Positions 1-4,534 of a stretch of 5,265 nucleotides of DNA are shown piece after piece. Source of the stretch: Desulfobacterales bacterium. GTDB taxonomy: Bacteria > Desulfobacterota > Desulfobacteria > Desulfobacterales > Desulfosalsimonadaceae. Made by a program: the position numbers and the translations under genes. Under the pieces are notes generated by a model. The model saw only the letters and a list, made by a program, of their open reading frames with translations. It made no database searches and had not been told where the DNA came from. The stretch lies in assembly GCA_007135795.1 (NCBI GenBank), contig SLIE01000457.1, positions 1 to 5,265 of the forward strand. Reading direction: 5' to 3'. How positions within the stretch are numbered: the stretch's first letter is position 1; the number at the start of each line of letters is the position of its first letter.

Positions 1-285
1 CACCGGCTTGTCCTTGTCCGGCAGCATGTGAATTTCTTCCTTTGGATCGTCCTGCCGGATAATTACAGGGTCGGGATTGACCTGGTCATCGAGCAGCGTA
101 CCGAGCCGCACCCCCAGGGCCCGGGCAATTTTGAGCATCGGACCGAGCGACGGAAAGACATCGTCGGACTGAACCTGCTCCAGGAAGTCCCGGTTCAAAC
201 TTGTCCGGGCCGCGAGTTGCTCCACATCTATATCCTTGGCCTGCATCAATTTACTGATACGCGCGCCGACTTTTCCTGCATTCAT
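1..285 (-). CDS. XRE-family HTH transcriptional regulator, N-terminal part (cut by window edge)
   Basis: This is a DNA-binding regulator; 95 codons are visible and the frame is still open at the left edge. The protein starts MNAGKVGARISKLMQ, followed by a helix-turn-helix of the Cro/C1 type over about residues 5-60. The recognisable pieces are VEQLAARTSLNRDFLEQV and, further on, SLGPMLKIARALGVRLGTLL. After this comes a linker with VIIRQDDPKEEIHML. In many bacterial proteins this HTH plus linker leads into a C-terminal cupin sensor domain, for a total of about 180-190 residues; that domain would lie outside the window, so it is an inference. The ATG at 285 is preceded by AGGAG (293-297) at 7 nt spacing, which fixes the start. 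A sigma70-type promoter and a palindrome lie just upstream. The target genes cannot be told; autoregulation is plausible. Confidence 0.87.
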   Translation of the reverse strand, partial: MNAGKVGARISKLMQAKDIDVEQLAARTSLNRDFLEQVQSDDVFPSLGPMLKIARALGVRLGTLLDDQVNPDPVIIRQDDPKEEIHMLPDKDKPV

Positions 286-315
286 CAAATTTCTCCTGTA
301 TTCAAATATCAAGCT

Positions 316-325
316 TTTGATCAAA
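316..325. promoter_or_regulatory. 10-bp palindrome TTTGATCAAA in the leader of the XRE regulator
   Basis: TTTGATCAAA is a perfect palindrome. With a one-base bulge the symmetry extends to a GCTTT/AAAGC outer pair (313-327). It sits between the predicted transcription start (about 347) and the ribosome binding site (293-297), a place where a repressor could block its own gene. This is a candidate autoregulatory operator. A single short palindrome can also arise by chance. Confidence 0.25.
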
Positions 326-353
326 GCCAAACCATCCAATTAACGAATCGTTC

Positions 354-382
354 TTTATACGATAACTCCCACAACATGTAAA
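354..382 (-). promoter_or_regulatory. sigma70-type promoter of the XRE regulator
   Basis: Read on the minus strand, TTTACA (377-382) and TATAAA (354-359) each match the -35 and -10 consensus at 5 of 6 bases, with exactly 17 bp between them. Transcription would begin near 347, giving a leader of about 60 nt before the ATG at 285. Nothing better placed was found upstream of this gene. Confidence 0.6.
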
Positions 383-526
383 TAGCGACGAACCGGAAAA
401 GATTATCGGTCGCCCCGTATGCGATTGCGGACATTCACGAGCGAAGCGATCCTTTAATGATGATTTCAGTTATAGTATTACAAGTAGTAGGAAAGTCGCG
501 TTAACTCGGCTGCAAGGAGAAAGGAG
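383..526. other. intergenic stretch, no gene recognised
   Basis: This stretch has no convincing coding frame. TATAGT at 471-476 resembles a -10 box on the plus strand, but no -35 box lies at a suitable distance. Two AAGGAG sequences at its right end (514-519 and 521-526) form the ribosome-binding-like lead-in to the doubtful small frame at 527. No RNA gene or terminator could be seen. Confidence 0.5.
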
Positions 527-703
527 ATGTTGACGTTCACTTCGAAGCGTTCCTGTTCGATTCGGGAGGTTGTTCCCGGAGATCTTTGGAAGAATTCCTT
601 GCGTCTCTATCCTCCAAACGCACTTGCGGGGACTTCCAGCCAGGTCGCCTTGGCAACGGCTACCGCATGGCCTTCAGCCGAAAACACGGCAGTGCCTGCA
701 TAG
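527..703 (+). CDS. doubtful 58-residue ORF with strong ribosome binding site, antisense to hotdog gene 3' end
   Basis: The frame starts MLTFTSKRSCSIREVV and stops at TAG 701-703. Its start is preceded by AAGGAG at 514-519 (7 nt spacing), with a second AAGGAG directly abutting the ATG. Bases 527-606 are free of other genes, while 607-703 are antisense to the 3' end of the hotdog gene. The downstream residues are therefore probably just the shadow of that gene. I do not recognise the protein, and it has no clear membrane segment or motif. It could be a small gene, the preserved 5' end of a gene whose remainder was lost, or chance. No good promoter was seen. Confidence 0.2.
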   Translation: MLTFTSKRSCSIREVVPGDLWKNSLRLYPPNALAGTSSQVALATATAWPSAENTAVPA

Positions 704-1335
704 CGCTTTCGGCCTTCAATGTTCAGCAACCAGCCAATCACAACGCATCTCTCGCCGGGCGCAACATCACCGTCGATTCGAGCACAAAGCTCGCCCAACA
801 CGGCTGCCTTTCCCGTTTCCGGAACGGGCATCACTGCAAACGCACCCGGGCAATCAAGCACCGCCCAGAGAAATTCCGTCCCGATACTGCCAGTATCATT
901 CACAAGGGAGGCGTCCGGAATCCACGATGTAGCAACCATTGGAGGATCCGACCCGAGTGAACCCGGAAAGATTTGCAAACCATCGCCGGCTGTACGTTGC
1001 GGCCCGCACACGAAGCATCGGGGAAAGGCGTGATGCGTGAAACCCGTATAATATCTCGAAGCCGCTTCCGCTTCGGCGAAGGATGGCGCAGGTGGCATTA
1101 TCAGATCCAGTTGTGCAACCCTGGCTTCCGCGATAACGGTGGATTCGTGCAACAACCTGGCCTCAGTCTTCGATGCTTCAATTTGAAGTTCCGTCTCCAG
1201 TGGCGGGGGGGCTTTCAACCGAACAACCACACAACCCGGCAGATGCTTTGCTACCTGTCCGCAAACGTAGCCGCCGTTGCCCGACTCCGAAGGCCCGCAG
1301 TAACGGCTCGAAATAATAATTGAATTTGATTGCAT
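607..1335 (-). CDS. double-hotdog thioesterase-like protein
   Basis: This 242-residue cytoplasmic protein appears to contain two hotdog folds. The first half carries GPSESGNGGYVCG (about residues 14-26), a glycine-rich turn leading into the central helix typical of acyl-CoA thioesterase-like hotdog proteins. The second half starts near a CFVCG motif (C107 and C110) and has its helix around EFLWAVLDCPGAFAV (154-168). It ends in strands such as YAGTAVFSAEGHAVAVAKATWLE. Hotdog proteins commonly hydrolyse or hydrate acyl-CoA-type thioesters; the substrate here is unknown, and no catalytic residue can be named with confidence. The ATG at 1335 has AAGGAG at 1342-1347, spacing 6 nt. It lies 76 nt downstream of the alpha/beta hydrolase on the same strand, so the two are probably cotranscribed. 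A weak TTGTCA (1378-1383) in the gap lacks a good -10 box. GC is about 57% in sampled lines. No terminator is visible after the stop. Confidence 0.8.
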   Translation of the reverse strand: MQSNSIIISSRYCGPSESGNGGYVCGQVAKHLPGCVVVRLKAPPPLETELQIEASKTEARLLHESTVIAEARVAQLDLIMPPAPSFAEAEAASRYYTGFTHHAFPRCFVCGPQRTAGDGLQIFPGSLGSDPPMVATSWIPDASLVNDTGSIGTEFLWAVLDCPGAFAVMPVPETGKAAVLGELCARIDGDVAPGERCVVIGWLLNIEGRKRYAGTAVFSAEGHAVAVAKATWLEVPASAFGG

Positions 1336-1393
1336 ACAGGACTCCTTTTTCCGACGTGTAATTCACTCTATACTTACTGACAACCAATTTCGT

Positions 1394-1405
1394 GACTTTT
1401 TACGA
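1394..1405 (-). repeat. 12-bp motif TCGTAAAAAGTC after the hydrolase stop codon (copy 1)
   Basis: On the minus strand TCGTAAAAAGTC begins 6 nt after the hydrolase stop codon (TAG, 1412-1414). An identical 12-mer lies 5 nt after the stop of the CheR-like gene on the plus strand. It is not half of a visible strong hairpin here. It may be a remnant of a dispersed intergenic repeat lying between the hydrolase and hotdog genes. Confidence 0.4.
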
Positions 1406-1411
1406 GTTCGA

Positions 1412-2179
1412 CTACTTGTTTCTTTCAATGAATTCGGACATTATTTCGATCACTGTTTCAGGCTGCTCTAAATGTGGCGAATGCCCGCATTTTTTCACAA
1501 AATATGATTCTGCATTGCCCGATACTTTGGTCACGATCGAATTTACCTGATCTTCAGTGCCATAATGGTCATCACTGCCTTGAATTACAAGAACAGGACA
1601 TTCTATGGACGGCAACAGGTATTCGATATTCCAATGCCGGAACCAATCACTTAACCACGTTTCGGACCACGCTTTAAAGACTCTGTTTGTTTTTTCTCCA
1701 TGGTATTTACGCAGCCCGTTGAGCTTTCCCCTCGAAAAAGATTCGTCTGCTGCTTGAATACCCTCAATTGTTTCCGAATCGACAAAGACGTGTGCTGCTT
1801 CAGTTATGATCCCCCTCAACAAGGACGGCTTTTCGGCTCCAAAGATGAGACTGATGCTACCGCCGTCCGAGTGCCCCACCAATATATACGATTTTTTGGG
1901 AATCAAAGATTCGATAACCTTTGGCAATTCATTGAGCGCGCAATCGTGGAGGTAGTGAACAGTCCGGGCCGAATCCACAGGAGATGATTGACCATAACCA
2001 AGACGGTCGTAAAGCAGCCCGGGACATTCCGTCTTATGGCAAAGTTGTTCGGGAAAATCTTTCCACATCGCATTACACCCCAACCCCTCATGAAGAAATA
2101 TCAGGTACGGGTAATGCGAATTTCCATCAATCAACTCGTAATGGATGCTTTTATTGTCGCCCAAATTCAGTTTATTCAA
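1412..2179 (-). CDS. alpha/beta hydrolase
   Basis: This 255-residue alpha/beta-fold hydrolase has no signal peptide and is therefore probably cytoplasmic. The family markers appear in order: LHEGLG (29-34), the oxyanion-hole HxG-type loop; the nucleophile elbow GHSDGG with Ser104; GSDDHYG (201-207) supplying the acid, probably Asp204; and CGHSPHLEQP with the catalytic His233. The catalytic triad is thus complete. The opening HEGLG followed by MWKDFP resembles a bacterial subgroup of small esterase/C-C hydrolase-like proteins, but the substrate cannot be inferred. The start is TTG at 2179, with AGGAGG at 2185-2190 (spacing 5 nt) and an in-frame TAG only four codons upstream, so no earlier start is possible. 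Sampled GC is about 42-45%, well below the following hotdog gene (about 57%), hinting at a separate origin. It is the first gene of the hydrolase-hotdog unit. Confidence 0.88.
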   Translation of the reverse strand: MNKLNLGDNKSIHYELIDGNSHYPYLIFLHEGLGCNAMWKDFPEQLCHKTECPGLLYDRLGYGQSSPVDSARTVHYLHDCALNELPKVIESLIPKKSYILVGHSDGGSISLIFGAEKPSLLRGIITEAAHVFVDSETIEGIQAADESFSRGKLNGLRKYHGEKTNRVFKAWSETWLSDWFRHWNIEYLLPSIECPVLVIQGSDDHYGTEDQVNSIVTKVSGNAESYFVKKCGHSPHLEQPETVIEIMSEFIERNK

Positions 2180-2184
2180 CGATA

Positions 2185-2190
2185 CCTCCT
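2185..2190 (-). promoter_or_regulatory. ribosome binding site fixing the hydrolase TTG start
   Basis: AGGAGG, read on the minus strand, stands 5 nt before TTG. Together with the in-frame TAG that overlaps its first base region, it leaves TTG at 2179 as the only supported start. Confidence 0.75.
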
Positions 2191-2272
2191 ATTAAGCCAT
2201 AATATCGTAAAAGCTCAACGGCGCGGCAGAGGAATGTCAGTTGCAGTGCCTTTTCCTGCATCTCCTATCCTG

Positions 2273-2301
2273 ATTCTTTCAATTATCTTGTGTAATGTCA
2301 A
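2273..2301 (-). promoter_or_regulatory. sigma70-type promoter of the hydrolase-hotdog unit
   Basis: On the minus strand a perfect TTGACA (2296-2301) is followed after exactly 17 bp by AAGAAT (2273-2278), which matches TATAAT at 4 of 6 bases. Transcription would start near 2266, giving a leader of about 85 nt. The imperfect -10 box would fit a promoter that needs help from an activator, in keeping with the direct repeats that abut the -35 box. Confidence 0.55.
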
Positions 2302-2303
2302 GT

Positions 2304-2327
2304 CGATCAGACAGCAGCCGATCAGAC
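2304..2327. promoter_or_regulatory. two 9-bp direct repeats next to the -35 box of the hydrolase promoter
   Basis: CGATCAGAC occurs exactly at 2304-2312 and again at 2319-2327, a 15-bp period with a 6-bp spacer. On the transcribed (minus) strand it reads GTCTGATCG twice, and the nearer copy ends 2 bp before TTGACA. Tandem half-sites in this position are typical of activators touching RNA polymerase. The cognate regulator is not identifiable in the window. Confidence 0.45.
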
Positions 2328-2438
2328 TCACAACCTCCAACGCCTGACGTTTGCAACGAGCGAAGTGAATCCGACATTGGACAACTATAGGAAGTTCCGC
2401 TCTTCAGAGAATCGATGCACACTGTTCAAGGGCGTTTG

Positions 2439-2467
2439 TTGTTTTTAGGAATAAGAACAATTAAGAT
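2439..2467 (+). promoter_or_regulatory. weak candidate promoter for the CheR-like gene
   Basis: TTGTTT (2439-2444, 3 of 6 to consensus) and TAAGAT (2462-2467, 4 of 6) are separated by 17 bp, about 55 nt before the start codon. The spacing is ideal but the boxes are poor, so this is only the best of the available options. Confidence 0.2.
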
Positions 2468-2510
2468 GGTTTAAAAGGATATTTTCAAAACCCGTGACGA
2501 TCTCATCAAA

Positions 2511-2516
2511 AAGGAG
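2511..2516 (+). promoter_or_regulatory. ribosome binding site fixing the CheR-like TTG start
   Basis: AAGGAG lies 5 nt before TTG 2522. The frame is closed by TGA at 2495-2497 with no other start codon between, so TTG at 2522 is the only possible upstream start. Confidence 0.7.
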
Positions 2517-2521
2517 CAAGT

Positions 2522-3316
2522 TTGGACGATTACCAGTTCGCCCGTCTTCTGGATTTTTTTAATTATTCGTGGAAAGGATACCGCAAGGTTCGAAAAGGGG
2601 TTAAAAAGCGGGTCTCCCGGCACATGCAGGAGATGGGCTGTCGGAACATGGACGATTACCTGGAGCGGATAAAAACTGATAATGCGGTTCGGACCGAGAG
2701 CAAGCGCCGGATGACCGTACCCATCAGTCGCTTTTTTCGGGACCGGCTGATGTGGCAGATTCTTGAAGAACAAATATTGCCGGAAATTACAAGACAAGGA
2801 CGGTTTCAGATCAGGATCTGGTTTGCAGGGTGTGCCGGGGGTGAGGAAGTGTATAGCTTCAAGATATTATGGGAAGAGTTCCAAGCCGGAAATGATGCCG
2901 TTCCCAGGTTGCTGGTGATTGCGACGGACATTAACCCTTTGTACCTGGAACGGGCCCAAAAAGGGATATACCCGCCTGGCACCCTGCGGGAAGTTGATGA
3001 AGCACGCAGGAAATGCTGTTTCGAACGATACAGGAAAGAGCACTATGCGGTAAAGCCGTTTTTAAAGGAAGGGATTGACTGGCGGGTACATGATTTTTTG
3101 ATCGATGATCCGCCAGCAAACAATTTTGACATCGTGTTTTTGCGAAACAACCTGCTGACTTATTACCCGGAAGAAGTGAGTCAAACTCCGCTTGAGCGGA
3201 TTGTCGACGCCCTTTCTCCTTCCGGGTTTCTGTTTATCGGGGCGAAAGAAGAAATGCCTGTGCATGGACGGCAACGTTTGAGCTGTTTTAATCGATATGT
3301 TTTCCAAAAAATTTGA
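2522..3316 (+). CDS. orphan CheR-like SAM-dependent methyltransferase
   Basis: This 264-residue soluble protein has the CheR layout: a small N-terminal helical domain (about 1-65) and a Rossmann-type methyltransferase domain (about 66-264). VPISRFFRD (66-74) replaces the usual TTNxTxFFRE helix. The SAM-binding loop is FAGCAGGEEVY (101-111, classical AGCSTGEEPY). The ATDIN segment (134-138) matches the family ATDID. LRNNLLTYY (207-215) takes the place of CRNVxIYF. Chemotaxis CheR methylates glutamates of receptors, but no che or receptor gene is nearby and the motifs differ. It more likely belongs to the stand-alone CheR-like group with unknown substrate. The start is TTG with AAGGAG 5 nt upstream. 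The stop is followed after 5 nt by the 12-bp TCGTAAAAAGTC motif. GC is about 50% in samples, and transcription is divergent from the hydrolase. Confidence 0.83.
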   Translation: MDDYQFARLLDFFNYSWKGYRKVRKGVKKRVSRHMQEMGCRNMDDYLERIKTDNAVRTESKRRMTVPISRFFRDRLMWQILEEQILPEITRQGRFQIRIWFAGCAGGEEVYSFKILWEEFQAGNDAVPRLLVIATDINPLYLERAQKGIYPPGTLREVDEARRKCCFERYRKEHYAVKPFLKEGIDWRVHDFLIDDPPANNFDIVFLRNNLLTYYPEEVSQTPLERIVDALSPSGFLFIGAKEEMPVHGRQRLSCFNRYVFQKI

Positions 3317-3321
3317 TGACG

Positions 3322-3333
3322 TCGTAAAAAGTC
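3322..3333 (+). repeat. 12-bp motif TCGTAAAAAGTC after the CheR-like stop codon (copy 2)
   Basis: The motif begins 5 nt after the TGA at 3314-3316 and is identical in sequence, orientation relative to its gene, and placement to the copy after the hydrolase. A possible weak stem pairs GTAAAA here with TTTTAC at 3354-3359, too weak to call a terminator. The rest of the 198-bp gap up to the reductase holds a C-run (3415-3421) and no convincing promoter. Confidence 0.4.
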
Positions 3334-3514
3334 CCATTTACTTGTTGTAGCGATTTTACATCCGTTCCGTAATTTTGAGAAAGCTTCTACTGCGATTTAG
3401 TAATCCTGACCCATCCCCCCCACCTCCCTTTGAATGGCTTGCCGGAAGCACATCCCATGAATAACTTTAGTAAATATCAACAGCAGCAAATCTTTCTGGG
3501 AGATTGGAAATATC

Positions 3515-4372
3515 ATGGAACAAGACTCGATGTTGAAAAACGATTTCGGAAAGACCGGACGTATCGTAACGCGTGTGGGGCTCGGGGGCGAAGGCGTGCT
3601 GCGGACAACCGGGAAAACCGACGCGGCCGAAGCCGTAATCCGGGCCGCCGTGGCCGAAGGGATTACTTATTATGATTGCGCGCGGGTATATTCGGACAGC
3701 GAACTATATTACGGCGGGATATGGCAAAAGGAACCGGAAACAAGGGCGTCTATATTTCAGGCCACTAAATCCGCAAGCCGAGACAAAAAAGGGGCGCAAA
3801 GAGACCTGGCGGATTCGCTGAAACGGCTCCAGGTTGAATATCTCGATCTCTGGCAGATCCATGATGTTCGAACAACCGGGGATCTGTCGGAGATTTCCGG
3901 TCCGGGTGGAGCCCTGGAAGCCTTCAAAGAAGCCAAAGCAGAAGGCAAGATACGACATATCGGGGTTACCGGGCATCATGATCCGGATATTCTGACGCAG
4001 GCTGTCCTGGAATGGCCGGTCGATTCCGTCATGCTGCCGGTCAATCCCGTGGAGGAACTCCTGGGCGGTTTTCTAACCAAGACGCTTCCCGCAGCTGTGG
4101 AAAAAGGGGTCGCCGTCATTGGCATGAAAATTTTCGGCGCCGGGAATTATATCGCTCCGCACCTGGGGATAACCCCGGAAATCCTGCTCCGCTTCGCCCT
4201 TGGCAAACCGATCAGTGTTGCCATCGTTGGATGTTCCAGTCCTGCTGAAGTCAAAACGCTGGCATCTGCCGGCCGCACTGCAGAACCACTTGGCCAGGAT
4301 GAATTAAAGGCGCTTTTGGCACCTATGAAATTAAACGCCCGGCAATTGGCGTATTACCGAGGGGTTATATAG
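3515..4372 (+). CDS. aldo/keto reductase
   Basis: This 285-residue cytoplasmic NAD(P)H-dependent oxidoreductase of the (beta/alpha)8 aldo/keto reductase superfamily reduces or oxidises carbonyl/alcohol groups; the substrate is unknown. The catalytic tetrad is complete: Asp54 in YYDCARVY, Tyr59, Lys85 in ATKSASRD, and His116 in WQIHDV. Further family signatures are KIRHIGVTGH (145-154), GVAVIGMKIFGAG (198-210), and the C-terminal cofactor-binding stretch VAIVGCSSPAEVKTLA (235-250). The length is normal, and there is no C-terminal ferredoxin-like extension of the kind found in some deltaproteobacterial relatives. The ATG at 3515 has only a distant GGGAGA (3498-3503). The second ATG at 3530 (residue 6) is an alternative, with the conserved FGKTG region still downstream of it. 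It stands alone, with 198 bp before it and about 160 bp after it. Sampled GC varies locally between about 50% and 72%. Confidence 0.9.
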   Translation: MEQDSMLKNDFGKTGRIVTRVGLGGEGVLRTTGKTDAAEAVIRAAVAEGITYYDCARVYSDSELYYGGIWQKEPETRASIFQATKSASRDKKGAQRDLADSLKRLQVEYLDLWQIHDVRTTGDLSEISGPGGALEAFKEAKAEGKIRHIGVTGHHDPDILTQAVLEWPVDSVMLPVNPVEELLGGFLTKTLPAAVEKGVAVIGMKIFGAGNYIAPHLGITPEILLRFALGKPISVAIVGCSSPAEVKTLASAGRTAEPLGQDELKALLAPMKLNARQLAYYRGVI

Positions 4373-4454
4373 TTGCCTGAACCAAGGCGCTGTAACCCCA
4401 TCCCGACGAAGGCAGGTACGATTCAATAGATGACCCTTATTTATGAAAGGATGT

Positions 4455-4489
4455 AAATAATATTGTCTGTTTGGATCATAATATTATTT
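4455..4489. repeat. AT-rich 10-bp inverted repeat upstream of the TolC-like gene
   Basis: AAATAATATT (4455-4464) and AATATTATTT (4480-4489) are perfect inverted copies separated by 15 bp, with centres 25 bp apart. A possible promoter, TTGTCT (4463-4468) and TATTTT (4485-4490) at 16 bp spacing, overlaps the inner edge of the left arm and the right arm. That is the layout of a repressor operator. The stem has no G or C pair, so a role as a strong intrinsic terminator for the reductase is less likely, although possible. Confidence 0.4.
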
Positions 4490-4534
4490 TGTCCAGCAGC
4501 CCCGATATGCCCCCAACCGCTGTCCAGGCGTTTT

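Larger units (their letters stand above)
2180..2521. other. divergent intergenic region between hydrolase and CheR-like gene
   Basis: These 342 bases hold the hydrolase leader and promoter with its direct repeats on the left, and the CheR-like gene lead-in on the right. Between about 2328 and 2435 I see no gene, hairpin or repeat. The open frame that covers 1988-2347 on the plus strand is mainly antisense to the hydrolase and lacks family features. No RNA gene could be recognised. Confidence 0.5.

Noticed and set aside
563..578. Small hairpin CGGGA/TCCCG near the end of the hotdog gene as a terminator
   Set aside because: It has only 5 bp of stem, no T-run follows on either strand, and its position within a 6-nt loop structure is easily due to chance.
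570..1323. Several long plus-strand frames across 570-1323 (starts near 570, 586, 719 and 973)
   Set aside because: They are antisense to the double-hotdog gene, lack ribosome binding sites and family motifs, and their residue make-up looks like shadow translation.
1988..2347. 119-codon plus-strand frame crossing the hydrolase start and promoter
   Set aside because: It is mostly antisense to the hydrolase with no recognisable domain, and its end merely crosses the non-coding promoter region.
437..2365. Shared 10-mer ACGAGCGAAG at 437-446 and 2356-2365
   Set aside because: About a dozen shared 10-mers are expected by chance in a window of this size, and the flanks do not align well.
3430..3675. 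Plus-strand frame starting ahead of the reductase, also readable from ATG 3458
   Set aside because: It overlaps the reductase in another frame, becomes arginine-rich nonsense inside it, and has no ribosome binding site.
4374..4417. TGCCT/AGGCA pairing after the reductase as a terminator
   Set aside because: The stem is 5 bp, the loop is more than 30 nt, and no U-run follows.
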